Shown in pieces: positions 35,995 to 44,293 of a stretch of DNA of 64,000 nucleotides; position 1 is the first letter of the stretch; each line of letters begins with the position of its first letter. The DNA comes from Streptomyces sp. DG2A-72 (GTDB lineage Bacteria; Actinomycetota; Actinomycetes; Streptomycetales; Streptomycetaceae): positions 3,124,001 to 3,188,000 of the forward strand of contig NZ_JASTLC010000001.1 in NCBI RefSeq assembly GCF_030499575.1. Reading direction: 5' to 3'. Made by a program: the position numbers and the translations under genes. The notes under the pieces are model-generated. The model had not been told where the DNA came from, searched no databases, and saw nothing but the letters and a program-made list of their open reading frames with translations.

Positions 35995-36405
35995 ATGGCC
36001 GTGACCTTCTTCGCCGTGACCCTCGACTGTCCCGACCCCGATGCGCTGGCCCGCTTCTACCAGGGCTTCCTCGGCGGCAAGCGGGCCATCTCCGACGAGG
36101 GCGACTTCGCCGTGCTCGTCCTGGACGGCGGTGAAGTCCGCATCGACTTCCAGCAGGCAGCCAACCCACAGCCACCCCGCTGGCCGGACCCGACCGCCCC
36201 GCGCCGCCATCACCTGGAATTCTCCATCGACGAGGACATGCCCGCCATGGAACGCCGCCTTCGCGAACTCGGCGCGACCGTGCAGGAACAGCAGCCCGGC
36301 GGCGACCAGTTCCGGGTGTTCGCCGATCCCGCCGGTCACCTGTTCTGCGTGGCGCCGCGGGAGACGACGTATGTGCACGGGGAGTTGCTCGACTATGACC
36401 ACTGA
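35995..36405 (+). CDS. VOC-family (glyoxalase-like) protein
   Basis: A 136-residue protein with the paired beta-alpha-beta-beta-beta units of the vicinal oxygen chelate fold: TLDCPDPDALARFYQGFLG at the start, HHLEFSIDEDMPAMERRL in the middle and FRVFADPAGHLFCVAP at the end. The Glyoxalase_6-type pattern suggests a dimeric resistance or isomerase protein of unknown substrate. It starts at ATG 35995. The last 13 bases overlap the convergent acetyltransferase gene. Confidence 0.85.
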   Translation: MAVTFFAVTLDCPDPDALARFYQGFLGGKRAISDEGDFAVLVLDGGEVRIDFQQAANPQPPRWPDPTAPRRHHLEFSIDEDMPAMERRLRELGATVQEQQPGGDQFRVFADPAGHLFCVAPRETTYVHGELLDYDH

Positions 36406-36956
36406 CCCGGGCCGATCCCTCCGCGACAACCGGCCAGGCCCTGGCCAAGAGGGCGGCGGTAGCGCAACTTGCTGAGAGAGGCCCCACCGGTGGTGTCCTC
36501 CACAGCTGCGCCGTCTGCGTGCCAGCCAGCGGCTTCGTAGAAGCGCCGGGCGCGTTCATTGTCTTCCAGGACCCACAAGGTGGCCTGCGTGTAGTCAGCC
36601 TGTCCGATAGTCGTCAACGTGGCCAGCATCAATTGCTTTCCGATCCCAGTGCCCCAGACCTCGGGCATCGTGTACAGCGTGCCGATTTCCGCTGCGGTGG
36701 GGGTCCCCTGAGACGGGCCGAAACTTGCGAATCCGACGATCCCCGCCTCGGTTTCGGCTACGAGTACTCCCGACGATGGCCACCGTGTCTCCGCGATGCG
36801 TGTCTTCCACTCGGACTCTTCGCGGCTTGGGTCCATGGCGTCGAGGTAGTGCTGGGGAACAAGACCGGCAAAGGCCACCTGCCAGGAGCACACGTGGACA
36901 CCAGCGACCGCTGACGCGTCATCAGGCCATGCCTGTCGGGTCTGCATGACCGTCAT
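36393..36956 (-). CDS. GNAT-family N-acetyltransferase
   Basis: A 187-residue acetyl-CoA-dependent acyltransferase. It shows VHVCSWQVAFAGLVPQHYLD, a motif A region (IGTLYTMPEVWGTGIGKQLM; acetyl-CoA loop in GTGIGK) and motif B (LWVLEDNERARRFYEAAGW). The fold should end near KLRYRRPL; about 20 further residues (GQGLAGCRGG...) run into the convergent VOC gene and look like extension by a lost stop. It acts on an unknown amine. The first ATG at 36956 is used; an ATG at 36947 is equally possible. Confidence 0.85.
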   Translation of the reverse strand: MTVMQTRQAWPDDASAVAGVHVCSWQVAFAGLVPQHYLDAMDPSREESEWKTRIAETRWPSSGVLVAETEAGIVGFASFGPSQGTPTAAEIGTLYTMPEVWGTGIGKQLMLATLTTIGQADYTQATLWVLEDNERARRFYEAAGWHADGAAVEDTTGGASLSKLRYRRPLGQGLAGCRGGIGPGQWS

Positions 36957-37254
36957 TCTTCAAGTCTCCACAAACCCGGCCAAGTTCTTTTCCGAGGGCG
37001 CCACCGAGTGCTCGACTGGTGATCCGGCAAAGCGTTCCCGGGCTACGAGCGGCGAGAGCTTCATGCATCACCGGGTTTACAGAACGTGAATCCATGAGCG
37101 GAGAGCTACCGTCCGGTCACGTCACGTTCGCATCACGGGTCCGGCATTTCGCCGCGGCATCAGCAGGCCCTCAATACGTTCGTCACCTCATATCCGGCCG
37201 ATCGCCTCTGTGTGATCAGGCGTATGGATATCCGTGCACATGAGGGGGATCTCC
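36957..37254. other. Intergenic stretch without recognised gene
   Basis: A 298-base gap between the divergent acetyltransferase and excalibur genes. I see no convincing coding sequence, hairpin terminator or RNA gene; the base composition is somewhat less GC-rich than the coding regions. It must carry both promoters. Confidence 0.5.
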
Positions 37255-37656
37255 GTGAAGCTTTTCCGCAAGCCAGCCGCCGTGGCTGTCGCCGCGCTGG
37301 CGCTGGCCGCTCTGCCTGTCACTGCCGAGGCGCATGACGGCAATCACCCGTTCGAGAACTGCTCCGAGGCGTACGACAACGGGTACTCCAACATCAAGGA
37401 GGGCGACGAGCACTACGGGGAGCACCTGGACCGCGACCAGGACGGCATCGGCTGTGACAACCCGCCCGCGGGCTTCGTCCCCGCCGAGGACACGGGCACC
37501 GACGGCGCCGAAGACGCTGCGGAACAGGAGGACACCGACCTCGCGGCGACCGGCGGCAACAGCGCCACGCCGTATATCGCGGGCGGCGGTGCCGCCGTCC
37601 TCCTCGCCGGGGGCGGGCTGCTGGTTGTGGTGCGTCGGCGTCGCGAGGCCCGCTGA
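37255..37656 (+). CDS. Excalibur calcium-binding surface protein with LAxTG sorting signal
   Basis: A 133-residue exported protein. AGGGGGA seven bases before GTG 37255 makes that start better than the ATG at 37240. A signal peptide ends near TAEAHD. The excalibur domain follows (ENCSEAYDNGYSNI to HLDRDQDGIGCD, with an EF-hand-like DRDQDG loop and paired cysteines). An acidic linker leads to LAATGGN, then a membrane helix and RRRREAR tail. LAxTG is the sorting motif of Streptomyces class E sortases, so the protein is probably covalently wall-anchored; the class F sortase in this window is not the expected enzyme. Confidence 0.85.
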   Translation: MKLFRKPAAVAVAALALAALPVTAEAHDGNHPFENCSEAYDNGYSNIKEGDEHYGEHLDRDQDGIGCDNPPAGFVPAEDTGTDGAEDAAEQEDTDLAATGGNSATPYIAGGGAAVLLAGGGLLVVVRRRREAR

Positions 37657-37752
37657 TCCGTAACGGAGTGACGGGCTAGGGCGGCGTGGAATCGGCGCGT
37701 CCGTCGGCGAGTTGACGAGAACGTATCTGCGATCTTCAGGAAGCAGGCCGAT

Positions 37753-38157
37753 ATGTCCGACGAACCCGCCGTCCGTGAACTCCGCCTCGTCGTCACAGCG
37801 GACGACTACGACGCCGCCCTGCACTTCTACCGCGACGTTCTCGGCCTGACCGAACAGGCCGCGTTCTCCTCACCCGACGGACACGTCACGATCCTCGATG
37901 CCGGACGGGCCACGCTGGAGCTGACCGATCCGAATCATGCGGCGTTCATCGACGAGGTGGAGGTCGGGCGGCGGGTGGCCGGGCATATTCGGGTGGCGTT
38001 CCAGGTGGGTGACTCCGCCGCCGTCACGGCGAAGCTGGCCGCGGCCGGCGCCGAGGTGGTCGCCGAGCCGACGCGGACGCCGTGGAATTCGCTGAACTCC
38101 CGGCTGGAGGCGCCGGGTGCGCTGCAGCTGACGCTCTTCACCGAGCTGGGCGAATAG
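37753..38157 (+). CDS. VOC-family (glyoxalase/bleomycin-resistance-like) protein
   Basis: A 134-residue VOC protein: LRLVVTADDYDAALHFYRDV opens the first unit, FSSPDGHVTILDAGRATLEL the metal-proximal strand, and VAGHIRVAFQVGDSAAV with APGALQLTLFTELGE the second unit. A possible metal site uses residues in GHIRV and the terminal ELGE, but this is not certain. It stands alone, ending at a strong hairpin. The function is probably small-molecule binding or detoxification. Confidence 0.85.
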   Translation: MSDEPAVRELRLVVTADDYDAALHFYRDVLGLTEQAAFSSPDGHVTILDAGRATLELTDPNHAAFIDEVEVGRRVAGHIRVAFQVGDSAAVTAKLAAAGAEVVAEPTRTPWNSLNSRLEAPGALQLTLFTELGE

Positions 38158-38173
38158 CGGCGAACAGAAAGGG

Positions 38174-38212
38174 CGAGAGGGCGGCTCCCCCGCACGGGGT
38201 GCCGCCCTCTCG
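38174..38212. terminator. Hairpin with 12-bp perfect outer stem
   Basis: CGAGAGGGCGGC at 38174-38185 pairs with GCCGCCCTCTCG at 38201-38212, with an inner CCCCGCACGGGG stem. It lies 17 bases after the VOC gene stop. Confidence 0.75.
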
Positions 38213-38275
38213 TCGTGCACCGGAGCCGCCGCCCATCGGTGAGGGTCGGGGACGGACGACGGCTCCGGGGTCGGG

Positions 38276-38352
38276 AGCGCCCCGAAGGGGCGCGGGGCTG
38301 TATCTATATGCGGCTCCGCCGCGTGGGCGCGACCAGCCACAACGGCGCCGCA
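38276..38352 (+). repeat. Modular intergenic repeat, copy B (long form)
   Basis: The copy reads GCGCCCCGAAGGGGCGCGGG, then a TATCTATATGCGGCTCCGCC middle, then GGGCGCGACCAGCCACAACG. It lies between convergent genes (VOC and ppdK). The first part is itself a seven-base hairpin. Confidence 0.75.
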
Positions 38353-38391
38353 GCCGACCTACGACACATCGCGGCACTCGAAGCGGAGCGC

Positions 38392-41097
38392 TCAGCGGTG
38401 GTCGCTGCCCTGGGACCGGGACGCCGCCCGGCCTGCCTCCAGACGCGCCACCGGGATGCGGAACGGCGAGCAGGAGACGTAGTCCAGGCCCACCTCGTGG
38501 AAGAAGTGGACCGACTCCGGGTCGCCGCCGTGTTCGCCGCAGACGCCCAGCTTCAGGTCGGGGCGGGTGGCACGGCCCGCCTCGGCCGCCAGCTTCACCA
38601 GGGAGCCCACGCCGTCCTTGTCGATCGTCTCGAACGGGGAGACGCCGAAGATGCCCTTCTCCAGGTACGCCGTGAAGAACGAGGCCTCCACGTCGTCCCG
38701 GCTGAAGCCCCACACCGTCTGGGTCAGGTCGTTCGTGCCGAAGCTGAAGAACTCCGCCGCCTCCGCGATCTGGCCCGCCGTCAGCGCGGCGCGCGGCAGC
38801 TCGATCATCGTGCCGATCGCCAGCTTCAGCTCCGTACCCGTCGCCGCCTCCACCTCCGCTACGACCTGGTCGGCCTCCTCGCGGACGATCTCCAGTTCCT
38901 GGACCGTGCCGACGAGCGGGATCATGATCTCGGCGCGCGGGTCGCCCTTGGCGTTCTTGCGCTCGGCCGCGGCCTCGGCGATCGCCCGTACCTGCATGGT
39001 GAACAGGCCCGGGATGACCAGGCCCAATCGCACACCCCTGAGCCCCAGCATCGGGTTCTGCTCGTGCAGGCGGTGGACGGCCTGGAGCAGCCGCAGTTCG
39101 TTCTCGTGCGGCTCCTGGCGGGACTCGGCGAGCGCCACGCGGACCGACAGCTCGGTGATGTCGGGGAGGAACTCGTGCAGCGGGGGGTCGAGAAGACGGA
39201 TCGTCACCGGGAGGCCGTCCATCGCCGAGAACAGCTCCACGAAGTCCTGCTTCTGGAGCGGGAGAAGGGCCTTCAGGGACTCCTCGCGCTCCGCCTCCGT
39301 GTCGGCCAGGATCAGGCGCTCCACCAGCTCACGGCGGTCGCCGAGGAACATGTGCTCCGTGCGGCACAGGCCGATGCCCTGCGCGCCGAAGCGACGAGCC
39401 CGCAGCGCGTCCTCCGCGTTGTCCGCGTTGGCGCGCACCCGCAGCCTCCGCTTGCGGTCGGCGAACGCCATGATCCGGTGTACGGCCTCGACCAGCTCGT
39501 CGGCGTCCTGGGCGCCCGCGTGCATCCGGCCCTCGAAGTACTCCACGACGGGAGACGGGACCACCGGGACCTCGCCCAGGTAGACCTTGCCGCTGGAGCC
39601 GTCGATGGAGATGACGTCGCCTTCCTCCACCACCTGCCCGCCGGGGACGGTCATCCGGCGCCGCTTGGTGTCGACCTCCAGCTCCTCCGCGCCGCACACG
39701 CACGTCTTGCCCATGCCGCGCGCCACGACGGCCGCGTGCGAGGTCTTGCCGCCGCGCGAGGTCAGAATGCCCTCCGCCGCGATCATGCCGTCCAGGTCGT
39801 CGGGGTTGGTCTCCCGGCGGACCAGGATCACCTTCTCGCCCGAACGCGACCACTTCACGGCGGTGTACGAGTCGAAGACCGCCTTGCCGACCGCCGCACC
39901 CGGCGAGGCCGCGATGCCCCGGCCGACCGTCTCGACCTTCGTGTCCTCGTCGAAGCGGGGGAACATCAGCTGGGCCAGCTGGGCGCCGTTGACGCGCTGG
40001 AGGGCCTCCGCCTCGTCGATGAGCCCCTGGTCGACCAGCTGCGTGGCGATCCGGAAGGCCGCGCCCGCCGTGCGCTTGCCGACGCGGGTCTGGAGCATCC
40101 ACAGCTGGCCGCGCTCGATGGTGAACTCGATGTCGCAGAGATCCTTGTAGTGGTTCTCCAGGGTCTCCATGATCTGCATCAGCTGGTCGTACGACTTCTT
40201 GTCGATCGTCTCCAGCTCCGCGAGCGGGACGGTGTTGCGGATGCCCGCGACCACGTCCTCACCCTGGGCATTTTGGAGGTAGTCGCCGTAGACGCCCTGG
40301 TGGCCCGAAGCGGGGTCCCGCGTGAACGCCACACCCGTGCCCGAGTCCGGGCCGAGGTTGCCGAAGACCATCGAGCAGATGTTGACCGCGGTGCCCAGGT
40401 CGCCGGGGATCCGCTCCTGGCGGCGGTAGAGCTTCGCGCGGTCGCCGTTCCAGGAGTCGAAGACGGCCTTGATGGCGAGGTCCATCTGCTCGCGCGGGTC
40501 CTGCGGGAAGTCCCGGCCGGCCTCCGTCTTGACGATCTTCTTGAACTTGGTGACCAGCTTCTTCAGGTCGGCGGCCTCCAGCTCGGTGTCGACCGTGACC
40601 TTCTTGGCCTCCTTGGCCTTCTCCAGCGCGTCCTCGAAGAGGTCGCCGTCGACGCCGAGGACGGTCTTGCCGAACATCTGGATGAGGCGGCGGTAGGAGT
40701 CCCAGGCGAACCGGTCGTCGCCGGCCTGCTGGGCGAGGCCCTGCACGGACTTGTCGGAGAGACCGATGTTGAGGACCGTGTCCATCATGCCGGGCATCGA
40801 GAACTTCGCCCCGGAACGTACCGATACGAGGAGGGGGTTATCGGCCTGTCCGAGCTTCTTGCCCATCGTCGCTTCGAGGGCGTCGAGGTGCGCACTCACC
40901 TCGTCACGCAGTGCCACCGGCTCCTCGCCGCTGTCGAGGTAGACCTTGCAGGCCTCAGTGGTGATGGTGAAGCCCGGAGGGACGGGAAGACCCAGATTGG
41001 TCATCTCGGCGAGGTTCGCACCCTTTCCGCCGAGGAGGTCCTTGAGCTCCTTGTTGCCCTCGGTGAAGTCGTAAACGAACTTTTGATTTTCCGACAC
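38392..41097 (-). CDS. ppdK: Pyruvate, phosphate dikinase
   Basis: A 901-residue enzyme interconverting pyruvate, ATP and phosphate with phosphoenolpyruvate, AMP and pyrophosphate in the cytosol. The N-terminal ATP-grasp domain opens FVYDFTEGNKELKDLLGGKG. The swivelling phosphohistidine domain has LTSRGGKTSHAAVVARGMGK (catalytic His in TSHAAV). The C-terminal PEP/pyruvate barrel has GIGLCRTEHMF, EIMIPLV, FSFGTNDLTQTVWGFSRDD and GVCGEHGGDP with the catalytic cysteine. Length matches the family. GAGGAG upstream supports the GTG at 41097 over an in-frame upstream start at 41229. It may serve gluconeogenesis or reversible glycolysis. It stands alone. Confidence 0.95.
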   Translation of the reverse strand: MSENQKFVYDFTEGNKELKDLLGGKGANLAEMTNLGLPVPPGFTITTEACKVYLDSGEEPVALRDEVSAHLDALEATMGKKLGQADNPLLVSVRSGAKFSMPGMMDTVLNIGLSDKSVQGLAQQAGDDRFAWDSYRRLIQMFGKTVLGVDGDLFEDALEKAKEAKKVTVDTELEAADLKKLVTKFKKIVKTEAGRDFPQDPREQMDLAIKAVFDSWNGDRAKLYRRQERIPGDLGTAVNICSMVFGNLGPDSGTGVAFTRDPASGHQGVYGDYLQNAQGEDVVAGIRNTVPLAELETIDKKSYDQLMQIMETLENHYKDLCDIEFTIERGQLWMLQTRVGKRTAGAAFRIATQLVDQGLIDEAEALQRVNGAQLAQLMFPRFDEDTKVETVGRGIAASPGAAVGKAVFDSYTAVKWSRSGEKVILVRRETNPDDLDGMIAAEGILTSRGGKTSHAAVVARGMGKTCVCGAEELEVDTKRRRMTVPGGQVVEEGDVISIDGSSGKVYLGEVPVVPSPVVEYFEGRMHAGAQDADELVEAVHRIMAFADRKRRLRVRANADNAEDALRARRFGAQGIGLCRTEHMFLGDRRELVERLILADTEAEREESLKALLPLQKQDFVELFSAMDGLPVTIRLLDPPLHEFLPDITELSVRVALAESRQEPHENELRLLQAVHRLHEQNPMLGLRGVRLGLVIPGLFTMQVRAIAEAAAERKNAKGDPRAEIMIPLVGTVQELEIVREEADQVVAEVEAATGTELKLAIGTMIELPRAALTAGQIAEAAEFFSFGTNDLTQTVWGFSRDDVEASFFTAYLEKGIFGVSPFETIDKDGVGSLVKLAAEAGRATRPDLKLGVCGEHGGDPESVHFFHEVGLDYVSCSPFRIPVARLEAGRAASRSQGSDHR

Positions 41098-41513
41098 GGG
41101 TCCCAACTCCTCGAGGACGCGGTGGCTGCCCTGACGGCGAGGAACATACCCAGTTCGAAGGCGTCTGGGTACGTCCACTTGTGCGTCATGAGCCTGTAAC
41201 CAGCCGTCCGCCACAGGATCGAAAGTCAAGGCTTGGCAAGGAATAGCCCGTCGATGTGTTCACTTCTTGAACGGGTTCAGCCCCGCAGGCCGTCATTATC
41301 GCTCACCTGAGCGGCTCCCGGCACGTCTGATTTCGATCGATGAACGATCAAGGGGTGGCACTCAGTGCCACTCCTTGGAGAAGTGCAGTCGCTCAAGATC
41401 CGCTCATCTGAGCGCTACCCTTATCAAGGGTGGCGAGAATCACGCTGCCACAGGCGACGGGATTTCACCATGCGGACGACCCGCGGACAGGTATCCGGAC
41501 CGAAACGTGCTGC
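41098..41513. other. Intergenic region between ppdK promoter side and ROK gene end
   Basis: A 416-base gap holding the ppdK promoter. I see two short palindromes: TGAACGGGTTCA at 41268-41279 and GTGGCACTCAGTGCCAC at 41355-41371 (seven-base arms, three-base spacer). On the minus strand a TTGACT hexamer lies at about 41225-41230. No convincing coding sequence is present. The palindromes are candidate operators of unknown regulators. Confidence 0.4.
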
Positions 41514-42710
41514 TTACACGCCGAGCGCCAGCAACCGCTCCTCCACCCGCTCCGGCGCATACAGGTACTCGACGACCAACGCCCCCGCCCCCACAAGCCC
41601 GGCCCGCTCGCCGAGCCGCGAGGTCACGACCTCCAGATGGGCGGTGGAACGCGGCAGCGCCCGCTGGTACAGCAGCTCCCGTACGCCGGTGAGGAAGGGA
41701 GTTCCGGCCAAATCCCCGGCGATCATCAGAACCCCGGGGTTCAGCAGCGTCACGACGGTCGCCAGTACGTCCCCGACCGCCCGCCCGGCCTCCCGCGCCA
41801 GCGCCGCCGCCTCCGGATGCCCGGCCGCCAGCAGATCCCGTACGTCCGAGCCGGACGCGGCAGGCACGCCGGTCTCCGCCAGCCGCCGGGCCACGGCGCC
41901 GCCGCTGGCGACGGCGGCCAGACAGCCGTACGAACCACACCGGCACAGCGCCTCCGCGCCCACCCGGATGTGCCCGAGGTCGCCCGCGCCCCCGTCGATG
42001 CCCCGGTAGACCGAGCCGTCGACCACGACGCCCGCGCCGATACCGGTGGACACCTTGACCAGTACGAAGGCCGAGCAGTCCGGGTGTCCGGTGCGCTGTT
42101 CGCCGTACGCCATGAGGTTCGCGTCGTTGTCGACGAGGACGGGGACGGGCGCGGCGCCCGTGTGCTCGGTGAAGGCTCTGGCGAGGCGGCCCCGTATGTC
42201 GTAGCCGTCCCAGCCGGGCATGATCGGCGGCTGGACGACGCGGCCGGTGTCGCTGTCGACGGGGCCGGGCACCGCGAGCCCGATGCCGCAGACCTCGTCG
42301 GCCCGGTGACCAGCCTTCTCCAACAGCTCGGCGAACCAGTGGCCGAGGTCGCCGAGTACGGCGTCCGGGCCGTCCTCGACGACCAGCGTGCCGGAGTGCT
42401 CGGCGAGGATCTCGCCGCTGAGCGAGAGGACGGCGGCGCGGGCGTGCCGGGTGTCCAGGTCGGCGGCGAGGACGACGGCGTGCCCGTCGTCGAATTCGAG
42501 GGTGATCGAGGGGCGCCCGCCGAGCGGGGACTCGACCGGGCCGCCGGCGCCCTCGCGCAGCCAGCCCGCGCGGAAGAGGCGGTCGAGACGCTGACCGACG
42601 GTCGCGCGTGAGAGACCCGTCACCTGTTGGAGTGCACCACGGGTCGTCGCACGGCCGCTGCGCACCAGCTCCAGCAGCTCTCCGGCGCTCGCCTGACTCC
42701 GACCGGCCAT
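41514..42710 (-). CDS. ROK-family transcriptional regulator
   Basis: A 398-residue sugar-responsive repressor. The N-terminal winged HTH is GALQQVTGLSRATVGQRLDRLFRAGWL (about residues 25-52). The ROK/actin-like fold follows: DLDTRHARAAVLSLSGE, LVDNDANLMAYGE, VKVSTGIGAGVVVDG, and the zinc/ROK signature AGDLGHIRVGAEALCRCGSYGCLAA (given here in part: GDLGHIRV, CRCGSYGC). AAGGGGG precedes ATG 42710. It is divergent from the two glycoside hydrolases and probably represses them, with an AT-rich shared operator region between. Confidence 0.9.
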   Translation of the reverse strand: MAGRSQASAGELLELVRSGRATTRGALQQVTGLSRATVGQRLDRLFRAGWLREGAGGPVESPLGGRPSITLEFDDGHAVVLAADLDTRHARAAVLSLSGEILAEHSGTLVVEDGPDAVLGDLGHWFAELLEKAGHRADEVCGIGLAVPGPVDSDTGRVVQPPIMPGWDGYDIRGRLARAFTEHTGAAPVPVLVDNDANLMAYGEQRTGHPDCSAFVLVKVSTGIGAGVVVDGSVYRGIDGGAGDLGHIRVGAEALCRCGSYGCLAAVASGGAVARRLAETGVPAASGSDVRDLLAAGHPEAAALAREAGRAVGDVLATVVTLLNPGVLMIAGDLAGTPFLTGVRELLYQRALPRSTAHLEVVTSRLGERAGLVGAGALVVEYLYAPERVEERLLALGV

Positions 42711-42728
42711 GCACACCCCCTTGTGTTT

Positions 42729-42752
42729 CTCAAGCTTGCATTACATATTGAG
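42729..42752. promoter_or_regulatory. Putative ROK operator in the divergent promoter region
   Basis: An interrupted palindrome CTCAA-n14-TTGAG spans 42729-42752 within a markedly AT-rich stretch (about 42724-42777) between the ROK gene and the glycoside hydrolase operon. Position and symmetry suit an operator controlling both directions. Confidence 0.4.
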
Positions 42753-42829
42753 TTTTGCGTGTTAAATAGACGTAACTCTACGGTAGCCACTGCCGAACCG
42801 GTCGGCCGGACGTCTTCGGGGAGCCCCGA

Positions 42830-44293
42830 GTGGATCGCACTGCCCAACTCACAGCACGCCGCACCGAGCGTGAGCTCGTATACGATCCGCCCCTCACGAA
42901 ACCTTCGCTGCACCTCAGGGCCGCGCGGGTGCTGGAGGCCAACTGGACGGGCACCAACACGGTGCCCTCGCGCAGCCTGTATCCGCACCAGTGGTCCTGG
43001 GACTCCGCGTTCATCGCGATCGGCCTGAGGCACATCTCGCCGTTACGGGCGCAGACGGAGCTGGACACGCTGCTCGACGCCCAGTGGGGCGACGGCCGGA
43101 TCCCGCACATCGTCTTCAACCCCTCCGTACCGCTCGACGCCTACTTCCCGAGCCCCGACTTCTGGCGCTCCTCGACCGCGGGGCGCGCTGCGGGCGCCCC
43201 GCGCACCGTACAGACGTCCGGCATCGTGCAGCCACCGGTGCACGCGCTGGCGGCCTGGCTGGTGCACTGCGCCGACCCCGGTCTGTCCCGGGCGCGCGGC
43301 TTCCTCTCCCGGGTGTATCCCCGGCTGGCGGCCTGGCACCGCTATCTGCTGCACCGGCGGGACCTGGGCGGGGGCGGTCTGGCGTCCGTCGTGCACCCGT
43401 GGGAGCAGGGCATGGACAACTCCCCTTCCTGGGACGCGCCGCTGAGCCGCATCACGCCCGCCCCGGCCCGCTCCTTCCGCCGTGCCGACCTCGACCACGG
43501 GGCGGCGGAGGACCGGCCGACGGATCTGGACTACGGGCGGTATGTGCGGCTGGCGACGGACTACCGGGACCGGGGGTACGCCGACGGGGCCGGCGACTTC
43601 GCGGTGGAGGACCCGGCGTTCAACGCCCTGCTCATCGCCTCCGAACACGCCCTCGCCCGCATCGCGCACGAGCTGGGGGCGACGGGGACGGCCCGGCACG
43701 CGCGCGCGGAACGGCTGACGGCGGCGCTGGTGGAGCGGCTGTGGGACCCGGCGCGGGGCATGTTCTTCTGCCGGGATCTGCGGGGCGGGGAGTCCGGCCG
43801 GGATCTGCGCGGCGGCGGCCTGATCCCCGAGCGCGGTGTCTCCGGCCTCGTCCCGCTCCTCCTGCCCGGCCTCCCGCGCGACATCGCCGCCGCCCTCGTC
43901 CGCACGGCGAGCGGCCCGCACTTCGGCCTGGGCACCACCACCCGCCTCGTCCCGTCGTACGACCTCCTCGGCGAGGCCTTCGACCCGCACCGCTACTGGC
44001 GCGGCCCGGCCTGGTTCAACACCGGCTGGCTGCTGGAGCGCGGGCTGCGCATGTACGGCGAGCGGGAGCGCGCCGGTGCGCTGCGCGAGGCGGTGCTGGA
44101 GCTGGCCGGCACGTCCGACTTCGCGGAGTACGTCGACCCGTACACCGGCGAGGCCTGCGGAGCCACCGGCTTCGGCTGGACCGCCGCGCTCACGCTCGAC
44201 CTGCTGCACAGCGACACCTCAGTCAGCGACACCTCAGTCAGTGACACCTCAGTGATGGCCAGCGTGGTGACCAAGGGAGGGGACCAGGGATGA
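42830..44293 (+). CDS. MGH1/GH63-like glycoside hydrolase
   Basis: A 487-residue (alpha/alpha)6-barrel protein. WSWDSAFIAIGLRHISPLRA and WGDGRIPHIVF near the N-terminus, VHPWEQGMDNSPSWD in the middle, and YWRGPAWFNTGWLLERGL near the C-terminus match the mannosylglycerate/trehalase-like MGH1 family. Acidic residues in WDS and EQGMDNS are candidate catalysts. The C-terminus carries a 15-base tandem repeat giving SDTSV three times. The gene starts with GTG 42830 after GGGGAG, and its last codons overlap the next gene (ATGA). No signal peptide, so it acts in the cytosol. Confidence 0.8.
   Translation: MDRTAQLTARRTERELVYDPPLTKPSLHLRAARVLEANWTGTNTVPSRSLYPHQWSWDSAFIAIGLRHISPLRAQTELDTLLDAQWGDGRIPHIVFNPSVPLDAYFPSPDFWRSSTAGRAAGAPRTVQTSGIVQPPVHALAAWLVHCADPGLSRARGFLSRVYPRLAAWHRYLLHRRDLGGGGLASVVHPWEQGMDNSPSWDAPLSRITPAPARSFRRADLDHGAAEDRPTDLDYGRYVRLATDYRDRGYADGAGDFAVEDPAFNALLIASEHALARIAHELGATGTARHARAERLTAALVERLWDPARGMFFCRDLRGGESGRDLRGGGLIPERGVSGLVPLLLPGLPRDIAAALVRTASGPHFGLGTTTRLVPSYDLLGEAFDPHRYWRGPAWFNTGWLLERGLRMYGERERAGALREAVLELAGTSDFAEYVDPYTGEACGATGFGWTAALTLDLLHSDTSVSDTSVSDTSVMASVVTKGGDQG

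Noticed and set aside
38215..41199. 994-codon plus-strand frame opposite ppdK
   Set aside because: Mirror of the ppdK reading frame with no recognisable motif and low-complexity composition.
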